Source of the DNA: Euphorbia lathyris
Taxonomy: Eukaryota; Streptophyta; Magnoliopsida; Malpighiales; Euphorbiaceae
Length of the DNA: 64,000 bases
Direction: 5' to 3'
Assembly: GCF_963576675.1 (NCBI RefSeq)
Contig: NC_088918.1
Span: 48,517,501 to 48,581,500 of the forward strand
Shown: positions 12,359-25,111 of the stretch, in pieces
Position numbering within the stretch: the first letter of the stretch is position 1
Layout of the letters: each line of letters opens with the position of its first letter
Translations under genes and position numbers: made by a program
The notes under the pieces: generated by a model
What the model was told of the DNA's origin: nothing
What the model saw: only the letters and a program-made list of their open reading frames with translations
Database searches by the model: none

Positions 12359-15300
12359 ATGACTAAAACCAATCTGCAAAACATTCTTACCGATAACAAA
12401 TTGAATGGTTCAAACTTCACCGACTGGTTTCGTAACCTCAAAATCGTTTTGAAGTTCGATAAAATAGGGTATATACTTGATACATCGATACCCCCTCTCC
12501 CTGCTGATGATGCTCCCATTGAGGAAATTGATGCTTACCAGAAGCACAAGGCTGATGATGACCATGCCGGATGCATCATACTTGCATCGATGACACCGGA
12601 ATTACAAAGGCAACATGAGGAAATGGATGCCTATTCCATCATCATGCACCTAAAGGAATTGTTTGGGAAACAGACCAGGTGCGAACGCTACGAGATATCC
12701 AAGTTGCTATATCGTTGCAGGATGCAAGAGGGCACATCTGTCATGACGCATTGTGTTAAGATGATTGGCTACATTACCAAACTTTCTAGTATTGGATTTG
12801 CGATGGATAACGAATTAAGCATAGACTTAATTCTTCAATCCCTCCTAGAGAGTTATTCACAGTTCATTATGAACTATCAGATGAATGACTTGAAAACCTC
12901 TCTTGAAGAGCTTGCAAATATGCTCAAGTCAGTTGAGCCCAATATGAAGAAAGACAAAGCCATACCGGCTCTTGTCATAGAGGGATCAAAGAAGAGGAAA
13001 GGGAATTCTCCCAATCCTAAACATCCCAAGAAAGGTAAGAAAGCCATGCCCAACAAAACTAAGGGAAAGGAAGTGAAGAAGCCCAAAGGAGAGTGCCACT
13101 TCTGTGGTAAAGACGGGCATTGGAAGAGGAACTGCAAGGAGTACCTAGCCTCCCTCAAGAAGGGAAATGGCGATGCTTCAACATCTGGTATGTTTTATAT
13201 TGAAATAAATACAGTTTCACAGTCTGAATCTTGGGTACTTGATACCGGATGTGGATCTCATATTTGTACAAATATGCAGGAGCTAAAATAGACTAAGGAA
13301 CTAAAGAAAGGGAGCATAAACTTGCGAGTGGGAAATGGAGCAAGAGTTGCCGCCCTCGCAATTGGAGATTATGTTTTGAATTTGCCCTCTGGGCTTGTAA
13401 TAGAATTAAGGAATTGTTTATACGTTCCTCAAATGTCTCGCAACATTATTTCTATTAGTCGTCTTGTTGACGACGGTTTTCATATTTCAATAAAAGACAA
13501 ACATTGCGATTTTTATAAAGATTCGATCTTTTATTTTTCAGGAATATCACAAAATGGGATTTATGTGTTAGATGACAATATTTCTGTTTTCGCAATTGAT
13601 ACCAAAAGACATAAGCTAGATAATTCAACTTACTTGTGGCATTGTCGTTTAGGCCATATAAACAAGAGACGCATGCTAAAGCTACATTCAGATGGGCTTA
13701 TAGATCCAATCGATCCCGAATCATTGGAAACATGCGAATCATGTTTAAAAGGTAAAATGACAAAGACACTCTTTAGCAATAAAGGTGAGCGTGTATCAGA
13801 CACTCTAGGACTCATTCATTGAGATGTATGCGGTCCTATGTCAGTCCAAGCAAGAGGAGGATTCAGATTCTTCATAAGCTTCATAGATGACCATACCCGA
13901 TATGGTTACATCTACTTGATGAAGCACAAATCAGAAGCTTTTGAGAAATTCAAATGCTTCAAGAATGAAGTAGAAAATCAATTGGGAAAGAAAATAAAGA
14001 CACTTCAATCAGATCGAGGTGGCGAATATCTTTCAGATGATTTTCTGAATTATCTAACTGAATGTGGGATATGCTCACAATGGACACCTCCCTATACACC
14101 ACAACACAATGGTGTATTCGAGAGGAGAAACCGTACCCTACTAGATATGGTACGGTCCATGATGAGCATGGACTTACTTCCAAAGATGTTCTGGGGCTAT
14201 GCCTTAGAAACTGCCCTCTTCACCCTAAACCGAGTACCAAATAAATCCGCTAGTTCCACACCATATGAATTGTTCGTTGGTAGGAAACCCGTGTTTTCAT
14301 TTATAAGAGTATGGGGTTGTTCAGCATTTGTCAAATGCATTGCGTCCGACAAACTAGATTCGAAATCTGATAAATGTTTCTTCATTGGATACCCTAAGGA
14401 AACTAAGGGATATTACTTCTATCATCCAGATGATTAGAAAGTAATAGTATCTAGGCACGCAACCTTCTTAGATAAAGAGTTTCTCGAAGAAACACAAAAG
14501 GGAAGCATGATTGAACTTGACGAAGTTCAAGAAGAGGAAACACCGACTGAAACAACAGAGGCGGTTGAGGTACCTAAAGTAGTCCCATTAGATGAGACTC
14601 CAGTGCCACCTATTCGTAGATCACAAAGAGTTCGTGAACTCCCAGTTAGATATGGTTTTCTAGTGGGAGATGATAATGAGGTTCCCGTGTTAGACGACGA
14701 ACCCGAAAACTACAAAGAGGCTCTTACTAGTCCAGATTCTAAAGCGTGGCTTGAGGCCATGGATTCTGAAATGGATTCCATGTATACTAACCAAGTGTGG
14801 ACTTTGGTTGATCCACCCGAAGGGATAAAACCCATTGGGTGCAGGTGGATCTTCAAAAAGAAGACTGACGTGGATGGAAAGGTTAGCACCTACAAAGCTA
14901 GGTTAGTAGTGAAAGGATATCGTCAGAAGCAAGGAATTGATTATGACGAAACTTTCTCTCCTGTGGCTATGTCCAAATCAATCAGAATCATGCTTGCAAT
15001 TGTCGCTCACTACGATTATGAGATTTGGCAAATGGATGTGAAAACAGCTTTCCTAAACGGAAACCTGCTTGAGGATGTATATATGATGCAACCTGAAGGT
15101 TTCATATCAAAGGATGCAAACAAAGTTTGCAAACTTCAGAGATCCATTTATGGACTCAAGCAAGCATCGAGAAGCTGGAATAAGCGTTTTGACGAAACCA
15201 TAAAACAATTTGGTTTCGAACAAAATTGTGAAGAAGCTTGCATTTACAAGAAAGCAAGTGGGAGCTCTATAGCATTTCTCATACTATATGTGGACGATAT

Positions 15301-16273
15301 ATTATTAATTGGAAATGACATTGCTCTACTACAGTTGGTAAAAGTATGGTTATCTGGTAACTTCTCAATGAAAGACCTTGGTGAAGCAGCTTATATACTT
15401 GGTATAAAGATCTACAGAGATAGATCGAGAAGACTGCTTAGTCTTTCACAGGCTACATACATTGAAAAGGTGCTAAATCGGTTTAGCATGCTTGAATCGA
15501 AACGAGGTAACTTGCCCATGCTACATGGAGTAAAGTTAAACAATCATCAATGTCCTAAAACCGATGATGACAAAAGACGCATGGCTGTAGTCCCGTACGC
15601 CAGCGCAATCGGCTCGATTATGTATGCTATGCTATGCACTAGACCTGACGTAGCGTTCGCGTTATCTGTAACGAGTCGTTACCAAGGAAATCCGGGAGAC
15701 GAGCATTGGATTGCCGTCAAAAACATTCTTAAGTACTTGAGAAGAACTAAAGATATGTTCCTAGTGTACGGAGAAGGTGATCTGAAAATAGAAGGATTTT
15801 CAGACGCAAGTCATCTCACAGATGAGAATGATTTTAAATCCCAATCAGGATACTTGTTTATCTTGAATGGGGGCGCGGTCAGTTGGAAGAGTTCCAAGCA
15901 GGGAAGCGTAGCTTTCTCTACGACCGAGTTAGAGTATATCGCAGCTGCGGAAGCAGCAAAGGAAGCGGTTTGGATAAGAAAGTTCATTACAGAACTTGGT
16001 GTGGTGCCTGACATTGTAAATCCCATCACACTGTATTGTGATAACAATGGAGCCATTGCGCAAGCAAAGGAACCACGGTCTCATAATGTGTCCAAGCATT
16101 ACCTTAAGCGATACCACATCATAAGAGAGATTGTGGCTAGAGGAGATGTGAGAATAGAAAGAGTACCTACAGAGGACAACGTTGTAGATCCGTTGACAAA
16201 GCCCTTAACCCAGAGAGTACATGATCGTCATCTAACTTCTACTGGGATAAGTTTTAGAAACAATTGGCTTTAG
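12359..16273 (+). pseudogene. Ty1/copia gag-pol polyprotein, one frame with three stops
   Basis: A single frame of about 1305 codons is interrupted by TAG at 13289-13291, TGA at 13820-13822 and TAG at 14435-14437, with no frameshift. I prefer the ATG at 12359 (MTKTNLQNIL) over 12302 because copia gag proteins start this way. Domains in order: gag; zinc knuckle CHFCGKDGHWKRNC; protease WVLDTGCGSH; integrase zinc finger (WHCRLGH...CESCLKGK) and catalytic core (FIDDHTRYGY, SDRGGEY, NGVFERRNR); a linker; RT (GCRWIFKKK, QMDVKTAFLNG, LYVDDILLIG); RNase H (FSDASH, TTELEYIAA, LYCDNNGAI, SKHYLKRYH). It ends at TAG just before the PPT. All catalytic motifs are kept, so inactivation looks recent. Confidence 0.95.
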
Positions 16274-16274
16274 T

Positions 16275-16287
16275 CCAAGTGGGAGTA
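16275..16287 (+). other. Polypurine tract of the copia element
   Basis: The purine-rich AAGTGGGAG stretch lies immediately before the 3' LTR, right after the polyprotein stop. It is the expected plus-strand primer site in reverse transcription. Confidence 0.8.
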
Positions 16288-18146
16288 TGTTGGGGTTTAG
16301 TGTCCTATAGACAATTGTTCTAGGATACAAACTTAATATAAATGAATTGTTCTTTATATAATTTGTTTTAATGAGATATATGTTTTATAACTATATAAAG
16401 GCAATCCCTTTTAAGCACTAAATAAAGTCTAATAAAAGGAAATCTGTAAGTTTGTTTTAAAGTGATTATAAAGTGTTCATACAAGCATGAAGTGAGACAA
16501 AACTTTATAATAAACTAACAAACTTAAAACCACCCCAAGTCAAGTGATATGTTTAGGATTGATATATCACTGTTGAGACTTGCATGTAACAATGTCTTCT
16601 GTCCGACAGAAAGCTGATCTCATAAGCTTCATATATACAGATATCTGGACAGTTACATGGATCTGATGAAAAGTAGTTCATTAGGATTGGGGATCCGATT
16701 TGAGATAACAGGATGGGTAGATTCATCCTTGTCACTTATTCATCTCATTGGTATTAATAGGTATAACTAATCCTCAGACTCAAAGGAATATTAATTGGTA
16801 TTCTGGATTACGGAATATGACGCTTTGACTCTGGTGTAACACGATCCTTAACAGAGATGACTCTAGGGTGTGAACAGTAGACGTTGGGTATCACAAGAAG
16901 TGATTGCGGGATCATTATATATTGGATTGAGCATTTATCACTCCCGATAAATGGGAGATACATCCAAGGATCGCTTGTGGAAGACTCGACTCTAAATCCT
17001 TGCAAGGTGATAACTTAAGACTTGAAATACAGATTTCACTTAACCTATCTATTTGAGTTGACTCGGCCTGTACAAGTAAAACGAACGTCTCGATGTATGT
17101 GACTTGACATCATCCATAGTCATAAGATTCAGTTCAAGGATGTAGTTGATAAAGGATCGAATTATACTGTAACTAATACGGAAAGGTTAACGACAGAATC
17201 AACCTGTCTTCTTATGGCTCTGGGGGAATGATTACGGACTTGCTAATCACATACTCTGTACATCATTCCGTTATGCAAAGATTAAATATAATTCTTTAAA
17301 AATTAATTTAATAGTTGCATACGGCCAGTAGTAATAAGAACCTAATGGGTCACACATAAGACTTGGAACCTAAAAGGGAGATAGATGTTAATTAATTGAT
17401 GGAAGCCCAATTGAGCCCAATGAGGCCCGTGGACCATAGGGGGGTCGAAATTCATGTATGGTACATGGATAATTAATTTGATTTTAATCAATCCTAATTA
17501 GATTAGGATTATGAATTAAATTAATTAAGAGATAAATAAGTTAGGAGTTTTAATTAGATTATAATACTCATATTATTATCCAATAAGGTTATTATTATTA
17601 TCCTTAATATGTTAGATATATAATGAGATAATAATTAGGAATTCTATTCCGAATTGAATTCCTATTTAGTAACCTAATTCTATCTAACTAGGGATTAGAT
17701 ACAAGAGATTATAAATACCCCCCCACTATGTGATTTTCGAAATGCCTAAAACCCTAATCCAAGGCTAGTGATTTTCGAAACCTACCCTAAAGAAAGAAAG
17801 AGAAATTTCGACCCCAGTTCGAGGACGAGATTTTCTACGGCTTCCTTCCGATCAATTGATTTCATCTATTTCTTTTATCCTTGATCTTGTGTTGATTAAT
17901 TAGAGGCAATCTATTTTGGTTGCTATTCAACGGTTGATTTTAACTTAATCTTCTCGTGTTTTATTTCGTGCTTGGGAACTCGGAGAAGAGTTGTGGGCAC
18001 TTCATTAACAACGGTAGATTGATCATCAAAAGGTAATTCTTCTTATCCCTCTTTATATGAAATAACGATTAACGGATCCTAGGGTTAATGGAAATAGGTT
18101 AAAATTTTTATATTTCCGCTGCTATACCTTAGCCTAATTTCCAACA
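16288..18146 (+). repeat. 3' LTR of the Ty1/copia element
   Basis: 1859 bp, TGTTGGGG to CCAACA, followed by the duplication gttga. It has a TATA box at 17710-17717, and it carries the same structure as 5925-7787 with scattered differences. Confidence 0.97.
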
Positions 18147-18151
18147 GTTGA

Positions 18152-18954
18152 GGATGATGGTTTTGCCACTAGTGTGTGTCCACGTTCTGCTAGCCACATA
18201 CTACTGTTGATTGTCATTCCCTCTAAAAGTTCTCTCGCTTGAGCGGATGTCTTCTTCATAAATAATCATCCCGACATAACATCTAATGAACCTCTGGTTG
18301 TAGGATTGATTCCGTTATAAAATGTTTGCATTAAAAGTTCATCAAGCAAATGGTGTTGTGGGCATAAACATTGAAGTTCCTTAAAACGTTCACATGCTTC
18401 ATAAAGGGTTTCATTATCATTTTGTGTAAAAGATGTTAACTCTTTAATGACTCTTGCTGTTTTTGCTAAAGGGAATTTTTTTGATAAAAATGCTTGGGCT
18501 AATTGGTCCCAAGTTTCGAATGTTGCGACTGGCATAGAAGTTAACCAAACTTTGGCTCTATCCTTCAAAGTGAAAGGAAAGAGTCGAAGTTTAATCGCTT
18601 CGGCAGGCACATCGGTCATTTTGAAAGTGTCACAAATTTCTAGGAAATTTGTCAAATGGGTGTTTGGGTTTTCGTTAGGTAGTCCATAACAGGTCACATT
18701 ATTTTGTAACATGTTAAGCAAAGCTGGCTTAATTTCAAATTGGTGTACGACTATTTAGGGTCTAACTATACTATTGGTTACACCGGCTACTCCTGGCCTA
18801 GCGTAATCCATGAGTGTGGGTGGTATTGCCATATTTTCTGGCTGTGGATTCTTTTTCTCTTTTTGTTTCTTATTTTTCTCTTTTTCTTAATTGTCTTTTC
18901 AATTTTTGGATCAAGTGGTTTTAGTGGAATGCCCGAACTTCGAGAACTGCGCAT
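18152..18954 (-). pseudogene. gag N-terminal part of Athila #1
   Basis: The likely start is the ATG at 18954-18952 (MRSSRSSGIPL). A one-base slip in the following Lys/Arg-rich A-run moves the frame to one that contains a second ATG (18832-18830) and continues into the gag domain. In-frame stops are TAA at 18755-18757 and TGA at 18266-18268. The main body has the Ty3/gypsy gag capsid pattern: LPNENPNTHLTNFLEIC, KLRLFPFTLKDRAKVWL, W-D-L-A-AFLSKKFP, ETLYEACERFKEL. The reading continues to 18152, then resumes at 5919 beyond the copia insertion. Confidence 0.85.
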
Positions 18955-19120
18955 GAACTTGAAATTTTTGCACGAACCGAAACTACCTTCAAAACAAAAT
19001 TGAAAAATAAAAATGTAAGTAAATTGAAATAAATAAAATATAAAATATAAAATAAGTATGTATAAACCTAGATTCGAAATAAAACACGAAAAATCTAATT
19101 TTTTGTAAAAAAATTTTGGC

Positions 19121-19140
19121 GTTCCCCGGCAATGGCGCCA
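19121..19140 (-). other. Primer binding site of Athila #1, tRNA-Asp type
   Basis: On the minus strand it reads TGGCGCCATTGCCGGGGAAC. It matches at all but one base the TGGCGCCGTTGCCGGGG that elements #2 and C show at the same place, the complement of the plant tRNA-Asp 3' end. It lies six bases from the LTR. Confidence 0.88.
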
Positions 19141-19146
19141 AAAACT

Positions 19147-20624
19147 TATTGAGCGATTTCCGCAAGTGCACGGCTTCGCTTGTAGTAATAAAAAGATATC
19201 GATCCCACATGGAATGTTTTTTCACAAAAACTTATTTTGATACAGTTTAAATACGTCTTTAGGTTTATTTTATAGATAATCGTTAATTGAATTGGATTGA
19301 GATTGAATTAAGTTAATAAGAATCAGATTAGAATTATATGTTAGAAATTTAGAAATCAATTATGTCTTGAGATTTAGATTACAAGACAGAAACATTTAGC
19401 GTTTAAAGTAAGAGAAGTGTTGAAATCATTTGCATTAAGCAAAGATATCAACTTTAAACTTTGTAAAAATTATAAGTGTGTAATAAAATGTAAATTCCTT
19501 CAATTAAAAGGCTTTGAACTGTAGAAATTCCCCTGATGTTAAGTAGATTTCTACCTTAATCAAATTGATACTTATTTCCGATAAGCCGACCCAACGATCA
19601 TATCATCCATAAATAAGAACTTGCTCAAGTGTTCAACAAAGTTTCCTTGTAACTATGTGAATTAAATATGTTTTAATGAAAACACTAGAATCTTGCTTCG
19701 AAGAAATTGCCAAAGTAACTACATAAAGATATATTGAAATGTATAAACTTTTATTATGTGATTTGTGAATTGATACAAGTTTACAGAGAACAGGAAACAT
19801 GAAAGCATTCGAAATGACATTCGAGTTCCGGGTCCTCAATCCTTTCCTCAAACCTCGTTAGAGTTTGTCAGGCTCTGGGATCGCATCCGCTGCTTGATCT
19901 TCTCGCTGAATCTTCGGAATAGAGATGATGTGTCTTCTACCGAAATGTAAACTCATCTTCCAACAGTTCTTAATCTAAACTTAATTGCTACTGTGTTTGT
20001 AAGAAATCTCAGAACAATTTGTGTACATCAGATTGCTTTTACAGGAATGAAATCTAACTCTGAATCGTTTCTGATTCAGAACTTCTGCATAAATTGTGCA
20101 CTCTAATCTTAAATAATCTAACTCATTTTTTTCTAACTTTGAACTCTGAAATCAACTCTTTATTTATAGATGTTGAAGAGTCGTGTTTAAGGGTCGTGTT
20201 CATTGTGAATAGACGTTTCTATCCACCCGAATAGACGTGTTTCTCTGAATTAAAACATGTGAAATAAGTGCTGAAAAAGATGCTGATCCTACCGAGATTC
20301 TGGAATCTCTGCCGAGATGAGGAGAGCAGTTTAATTCTTCAGAATGAAAAGGAGAAGTGCCAAAAATTGGCATGTCGCGGCCGAGATTAGGGAATCTCGA
20401 TCGCGACACAGGTTGAATTTCCCGGATCAGACTTCATTCCCTTCCTTCGTATCGGTGCGCTGAATTTACTCATCTTTTTGGCTCGTAACTTGGGGGTTTT
20501 CCTTCGTTTTTGATCCGTTTTCGCTCCTATTTGGATTTTACCAAATATTTAGGTACCTTGCATGATTTCATAGCAAAACTGATGTAAATATTAATGATAT
20601 TTTAGGTATATTTTGGGCTTAACA
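19147..20624 (-). repeat. 5' LTR of Athila #1
   Basis: 1478 bp. In the sense direction it starts TGTTAAGCCC at 20624 and ends GCTCAATA at 19147, where CA has mutated to TA. It closely resembles the solo LTR at 51377-52911. A TATA box TATAAATA lies at 20168-20161, and palindromes of the GAGATT...AATCTC type lie upstream at about 20292-20316 and 20373-20408. Confidence 0.9.
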
Positions 20625-22182
20625 AACCCACCCAAGCCAAGTTTGAACACCCCTAGTGTTTTCAATGTGACCCGAGATGGGGGTTACAGGTTAACATAAT
20701 ATTGTTGAGACTTGCATGTAATAATGTCTTCTATTTTGAACAGAGAGCTGATCTCATAAGCTTCAGATATGAAGATATCTGGGTAGTTACATGGATCCGG
20801 TGAAGGAGTTCATTAGGATTGAGGACCTGACTTGAGATAACAAGATGGATGGATTTATCCTATGTCACCTTTTATTTTATATGGTATTACTAGGTATAAG
20901 TAATCCTCAGAATCAAATAAATATTAATTAGTGATTCTGGATTATGGAGTGTGATGCTTTGACTCTGTGCAATCACGATCCATAACAGGAATGATCCTGG
21001 GGTGTGTGCGTCAGTCGTTGGGTGTCGCACAAAGTAATTACAGAATAGTTAATATTAGATTGAGCATTCATCACTCCTGATAAGTGGAAAATATATCCAT
21101 GGGCCACTTGTGGAGAATTGATTTGAAATCCTTGCAAGGCGATAGGATTAAAAGTAGAAATGGAGATTTCACTTAACCTATCTATTCAGAATTAATTCTA
21201 CCAGAACAAGTAAAACAAACATCTCATTATATGTAACTTGACATAATCCATAGTTACAGCTTCGTTTAAGGATATAGCTGATGAAGGATCGAATTATATT
21301 GTAACTAATACAGAAAGGTAAATGATGGAATCAACATGTCTTCTTATTACTCTGGGGGGATGTTTACGGTTCTGTTATTCACAGTTCACACACTCATTCC
21401 GTTATACAAACGATTAAATGTAATTTGGAGAAATTAATTCAATAACTGTATACGGCTAGTAGTAATAGGGACCTATTGGGTCACACATGAGACTTGGAAC
21501 TGGAGGACGAGACAGTAATTATTGGGTGGAGTAGTGTGGGCCGAAATTTGATGTATAGTGCATCAAGTGGGAATAATTGATTATTGAGATCATTATAATT
21601 AGATTATAATTATGGTTAAATCAATTGTAGGATAAAATTTAATTAGAAATTTTATATGATTAAATATCTAATAAATATTATCCTAACCTAAAGATAAGTT
21701 ATGTAATTACAGAGATAATATTTATATTTATGGGATATAAATAAAGAGAATGTTATAACTTATCTAATTAATTAAGAGTTTTAACCTTATTGTGATAGGG
21801 TTAAAAAGACTATATAGATAGAACCCCACACTAGGGAATTCGGCCAAGGCTAAGAAAGAGAGGAAGAAATTCTCTCGACTTCACCTGAATAATTATCTTT
21901 CTCGTTTTCTATCTTTGATCTCGTGTTGATTCCTTTAGAGGCAATCTATTTTGGTTGCTAACAGTTGATTGCTAATCGTTTATTATTGTTTGTTTTTGGT
22001 GTTTTTGGAGAGACAGTTGATATTCGTGTGGGCACATCTCTAGCAACAGTAGATAGTTCTTTATAAAGGTATTTATGTTTAATCTCTCTTTATATGAAAT
22101 AACGATTAACGGATCTTGGGTTAAGGGAAATGGGTAAAAAATTTATATTTTCGTTGTGTCTGTTTTTGCCTATTTTCCTTTA
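20625..22182 (+). repeat. Copia LTR remnant, 5' end missing
   Basis: It is clearly related to the copia LTR at 5925-7787: the blocks GTTGAGACTTGCATGTAA, AAGGATCGAATTATA and TGAAATAACGATTAACGGAT occur in the same order. It is more diverged and lacks about the first 240 bases. Its end (GCCTATTTTCCTTTA) matches the terminus of the solo LTR at 44169-46002 better than the full element. Athila #1 probably inserted into it, so the missing piece would lie left of the window. Confidence 0.85.
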
Positions 22183-22368
22183 GAAGAATCATCAACCACG
22201 GCTGAACGCTGGATTTTCTTATAAACAGATTTTAAAGCTTTAGGAGCCATTTAAAGAAGAGTAAAAAGGAAAGAGAAGAGAAGGAGAACTTAGAGGTTTG
22301 AAATGACAGACTTGGGAAGCAGAAAACAAGAGAAGAAAATGAAAGCCTTTTCTTCTTCAATTTATAAT
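22183..22368 (-). pseudogene. Possible truncated gene start (minus strand), unknown
   Basis: A short minus-strand reading starts at the ATG at 22250-22248 (MAPKALKSVYKKIQRS) and runs 26 codons to a stop created at the copia LTR boundary near 22182. Upstream are about 100 bases of pyrimidine-rich leader and a TATA-like ATTATAAATTG at about 22356-22368. This looks like the 5' end of a plant-type gene cut by the copia LTR. It could also be the start of an env-like ORF of a lost gypsy copy, which also begin with Lys/Ser-rich sequence. Not recognised. Confidence 0.3.
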
Positions 22369-23335
22369 AAAAGGTAAGGTAATAAAGAGTTTTTTTCCAT
22401 TATTACTCTTGGAAGAATCAAAGCGTTTCAAATAATAAGTTCTGAAGAGGAGGCTAATAGTGCGTTAATATGACGTTATAAAGGCGGACATTCAGGCAGT
22501 AGTAATGATGTTTTCATTGCGAAAGAACGCCCTAAAGGACTTTCGTGTAAAACTTGGGAGGGGGGGAGGAGTCTGATATAGTATTAGATGAATGGATCCA
22601 AAGCGCTCAAGAAAGGATCTAAGGCCTGAAGATAACATTTGGGCCTAATCCAAGAAGCCTTCTTTCTAACTGTTCATTATCATCTCAGGTCACCGAAAGC
22701 AGTTAGAAAATCCAATTCAGTATAGAAGGCATCACTCTGCAAACCACCTTTTCTATTTATAATATGTCATGGATAATTCATGACACTTGTCACTTAATAG
22801 TGATTTAAGTAGTGTAAGGCTGGCGGTAGAAAATTTCTACTAACCAATAAAATTTGACATGGGCTAATTATAGACCCCGTGAATATAAGGATGGAGTACA
22901 TTAGTTTTTATTTATTTATTTAGACCACACGTCTCTCAATTTTAATTGAGGCTACAGTTAAAGTTGTTCACTATATTAAAGAGTTAAATAGTGCTTAATG
23001 AATCACATGTTATTTCTGGAAAACGAAAAGGACGGAAAAGTAGAATATATGGATGTAGGGTGAAAGTGAAAAAGAGAAAAGAAAAAAAAAAAAAAAAAAG
23101 TAGGTCGGGCTAAACAAGTAGGTAGATATATTATTTAGGATTGGTTTCCTCGTGAAGTGAAATTATGGGACTCAGCTGTCGGCTGCCTTTTATGCATTCA
23201 TATCATATGGTATAAAAATGAACGCATGCATGCACGCAGGCTTAGATATGATGCATGCATGCATGCATAATGACAATATATATCATGTTATGCAACATTC
23301 AAAGAATTAATATGTATCAAATGGTTCATTGTATG
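22369..23335. other. No gene seen; low-complexity tracts
   Basis: A purine tract at 22556-22571 followed by TGATATAG (22574) could be a polypurine tract and LTR start, but I could not find the matching LTR end. There is an A-run at about 23082-23099, and an ATGCATGC-type microsatellite at about 23221-23270. Confidence 0.4.
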
Positions 23336-24670
23336 TTTTTTTTTTTTTGGTTTGAATTGAAAGTTGTTAAAAGCAAACAACAGAAAATCAATGCGGATTT
23401 ACAGAAATCAATCTGCAATCCCCTAAGCTCCTATAATCTAATTGTAGTAATTGTTGAATCCCGTTTGGAGGGCATCTGAAGGAAGTTACTCCTTTGCTAG
23501 AATCTAGAGCCGATTTGGCAAGCCAGTCTGCACATTTGTTCGCTTCCCTGTAAATGTGGTTGAAATTAACAGTGCACTTACTCTTGAAAGAGAGGATGTC
23601 CTGGATAAGAACTCTTTGTGGGTGGAGTTGGTGTTGTTGAAAGCGGCCATTGAGAAATTGTATAACTTCTAGACAATCTGATTCCACAATTATAAAGTCA
23701 TACCCTTGTTCGACGGAGATCTTCAGGCCACTGTATATTCCCCAAAGCTCAGCTATAAAACTGTCTCCTTTCCCTATGTTGTGTGTAAACCCGATTATCC
23801 ATCTTCCGTTTGAGTCCCTTAGTAGACCCCCTGCTCCAATTGCTTACGAGCCCGAATTGCATGACCCATCCGTGTTTAATTTCACCTAGAGATTGTTTGG
23901 TTTTCGCCAACTAACCCATATTTCTTGATTAGGTGCTCTAGATACATCGACATTATCCACCCCAGCCTTCACACAGTTAATAACATAATTTTTGATGAAA
24001 TTCACCTTGTCTCGTGGGATGTCACTCTCGTTTCCAAATATCAACTTGTTTCTCCACCTCCAGATACTCCAAAGACTCACTACAAAAATGGAGTTCCAAT
24101 TGGATTCCCAAAAGAGGGAATCTGAATTTCTCAAATTTGTATGTAACCAATCTGACCAGTTCTGATTAAAGAATGTTGGGTTTCCATTGGACCTGCTAAT
24201 GGCTATCCAGAAGGAATAAGTCTTTGGACAGTCTCGAAAAAGATGAAGAGTTGATTCCTCGCACTGCTTACAGCAACTACAAGTCGCTGAATCGCTGAAA
24301 TGTCTTCTATGTCTCTCCAATTGGGTAAGTAATCGATTGTGTACCACTAGCCATAGAAAGCATTTTATTCGATAGGGAACATCGATTTTCCATATAAAGG
24401 TCCAGGCCCAAGTATTCCTCTGCCAGTTCGCCCCTGCAACAATTGAATATGCAGTTTTCGTAGAGAATTTTCCATCAGAAGTGGGTTCCCAGATTAATTC
24501 ATCAGTCTGGCTGCCTGATATATCTACCTTGATAGCTGCAATATACAGACACATTTCTAGAGGGATGAGGTTTTCAAATTTTTCCCAAATCCAGTTACCT
24601 TCTTCGTTGACATAGTCAACTACTCGCAACATCAACTAATCGATCAGAATGTTCGAGCAATGATCCTTCA
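23336..24670 (-). pseudogene. L1-like LINE 3' end: zinc-binding and RNase H domains
   Basis: The minus-strand reading from about 24670 to 23388 carries the plant LINE reverse-transcriptase zinc-binding domain (W-PTSDGKFSTKTAY, FIWK, PYRIKCFLWL, C-CC-CEES-HLFRDCP). The same frame then runs through two stops (23886-23888 and about 40 bases further) into a class-I-like RNase H domain (NTDGS, GAGGLLRD, ELWGIY, ESDCLEVI, NHIYREANKCADWLA). The stop at 23388 is followed by a run of 13 T at 23336-23348, which is the poly-A tail on the minus strand. The RT domain itself is missing (5' truncation). I could not find a target duplication. Confidence 0.85.
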
Positions 24671-25111
24671 GAAAACAGAAAACAGCACATGTGAATTATA
24701 AATTTATAATTGTACTTGACAAAATCCAAAACAAAATTTAAAAATCCTTTTCTAATATGTAGATATTTTTAAGTTTTCTTTTCAACTCTACCAAAGACAA
24801 TTCAATTTCAAATATTAAAAAACCAAGACATGATTCATTCTCCACGTATCCGCGGGAAAATATGATTAGATTTTGACAAATTGAAATATATATCACTTTA
24901 ATCAAGTTTAGAGGACGAATAGACCATTGTAAATAATTTTAGAAGGGTCTATATTAAACTTTAAACATATTAGAGTGACCTATAAATTACTTTAAACAAG
25001 TGCAGGTGTAAAAATACTGTCTCTAAACTTTTTTGGATTAAGTTGAGAGGCTCGAATATAACAAGCCTTAAATATAACTTAATATGTTTATTGATAATAT
25101 CCAACTTGATA
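24671..25111. other. AT-rich DNA without a gene
   Basis: No supported coding region. It ends at the Helitron terminus at 25112. Confidence 0.4.

Larger units (their letters stand above)
5925..18146 (+). mobile_element. Ty1/copia retrotransposon, full length, with a Helitron in its leader
   Basis: It begins TGTTGGGG and ends CCAACA, and is flanked by a perfect 5-bp duplication gttga (5920-5924 and 18147-18151). It has two nearly identical LTRs (1863 and 1859 bp), an initiator-Met-type primer site, a long leader, one gag-pol frame with three stops, and a purine tract before the 3' LTR. It sits inside gag of Athila #1 and is therefore younger than it. Without the 2758-bp Helitron the element is about 9.5 kb. 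The order gag-protease-integrase-RT-RNase H defines Ty1/copia. Confidence 0.97.
1..20624 (-). mobile_element. Athila-type Ty3/gypsy retrotransposon #1 (partial)
   Basis: Read on the minus strand, the order is 5' LTR (19147-20624), tRNA-Asp-type primer site, gag, aspartic protease, reverse transcriptase, RNase H, integrase, then an env-like ORF that leaves the window at position 1. This order, with integrase last in pol and an extra ORF after it, is that of the Athila group of Ty3/gypsy. The gag gene is split by a Ty1/copia element at 5925-18146. Coding regions carry several stops and at least three frameshifts, so the copy is dead. The 3' LTR would lie to the left of the window, so the element's own TSD cannot be checked. 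Confidence 0.9.

Noticed and set aside
12313..16117. Several minus-strand ORFs over the copia polyprotein
   Set aside because: Shadows of the real plus-strand frame, which has all expected domains.
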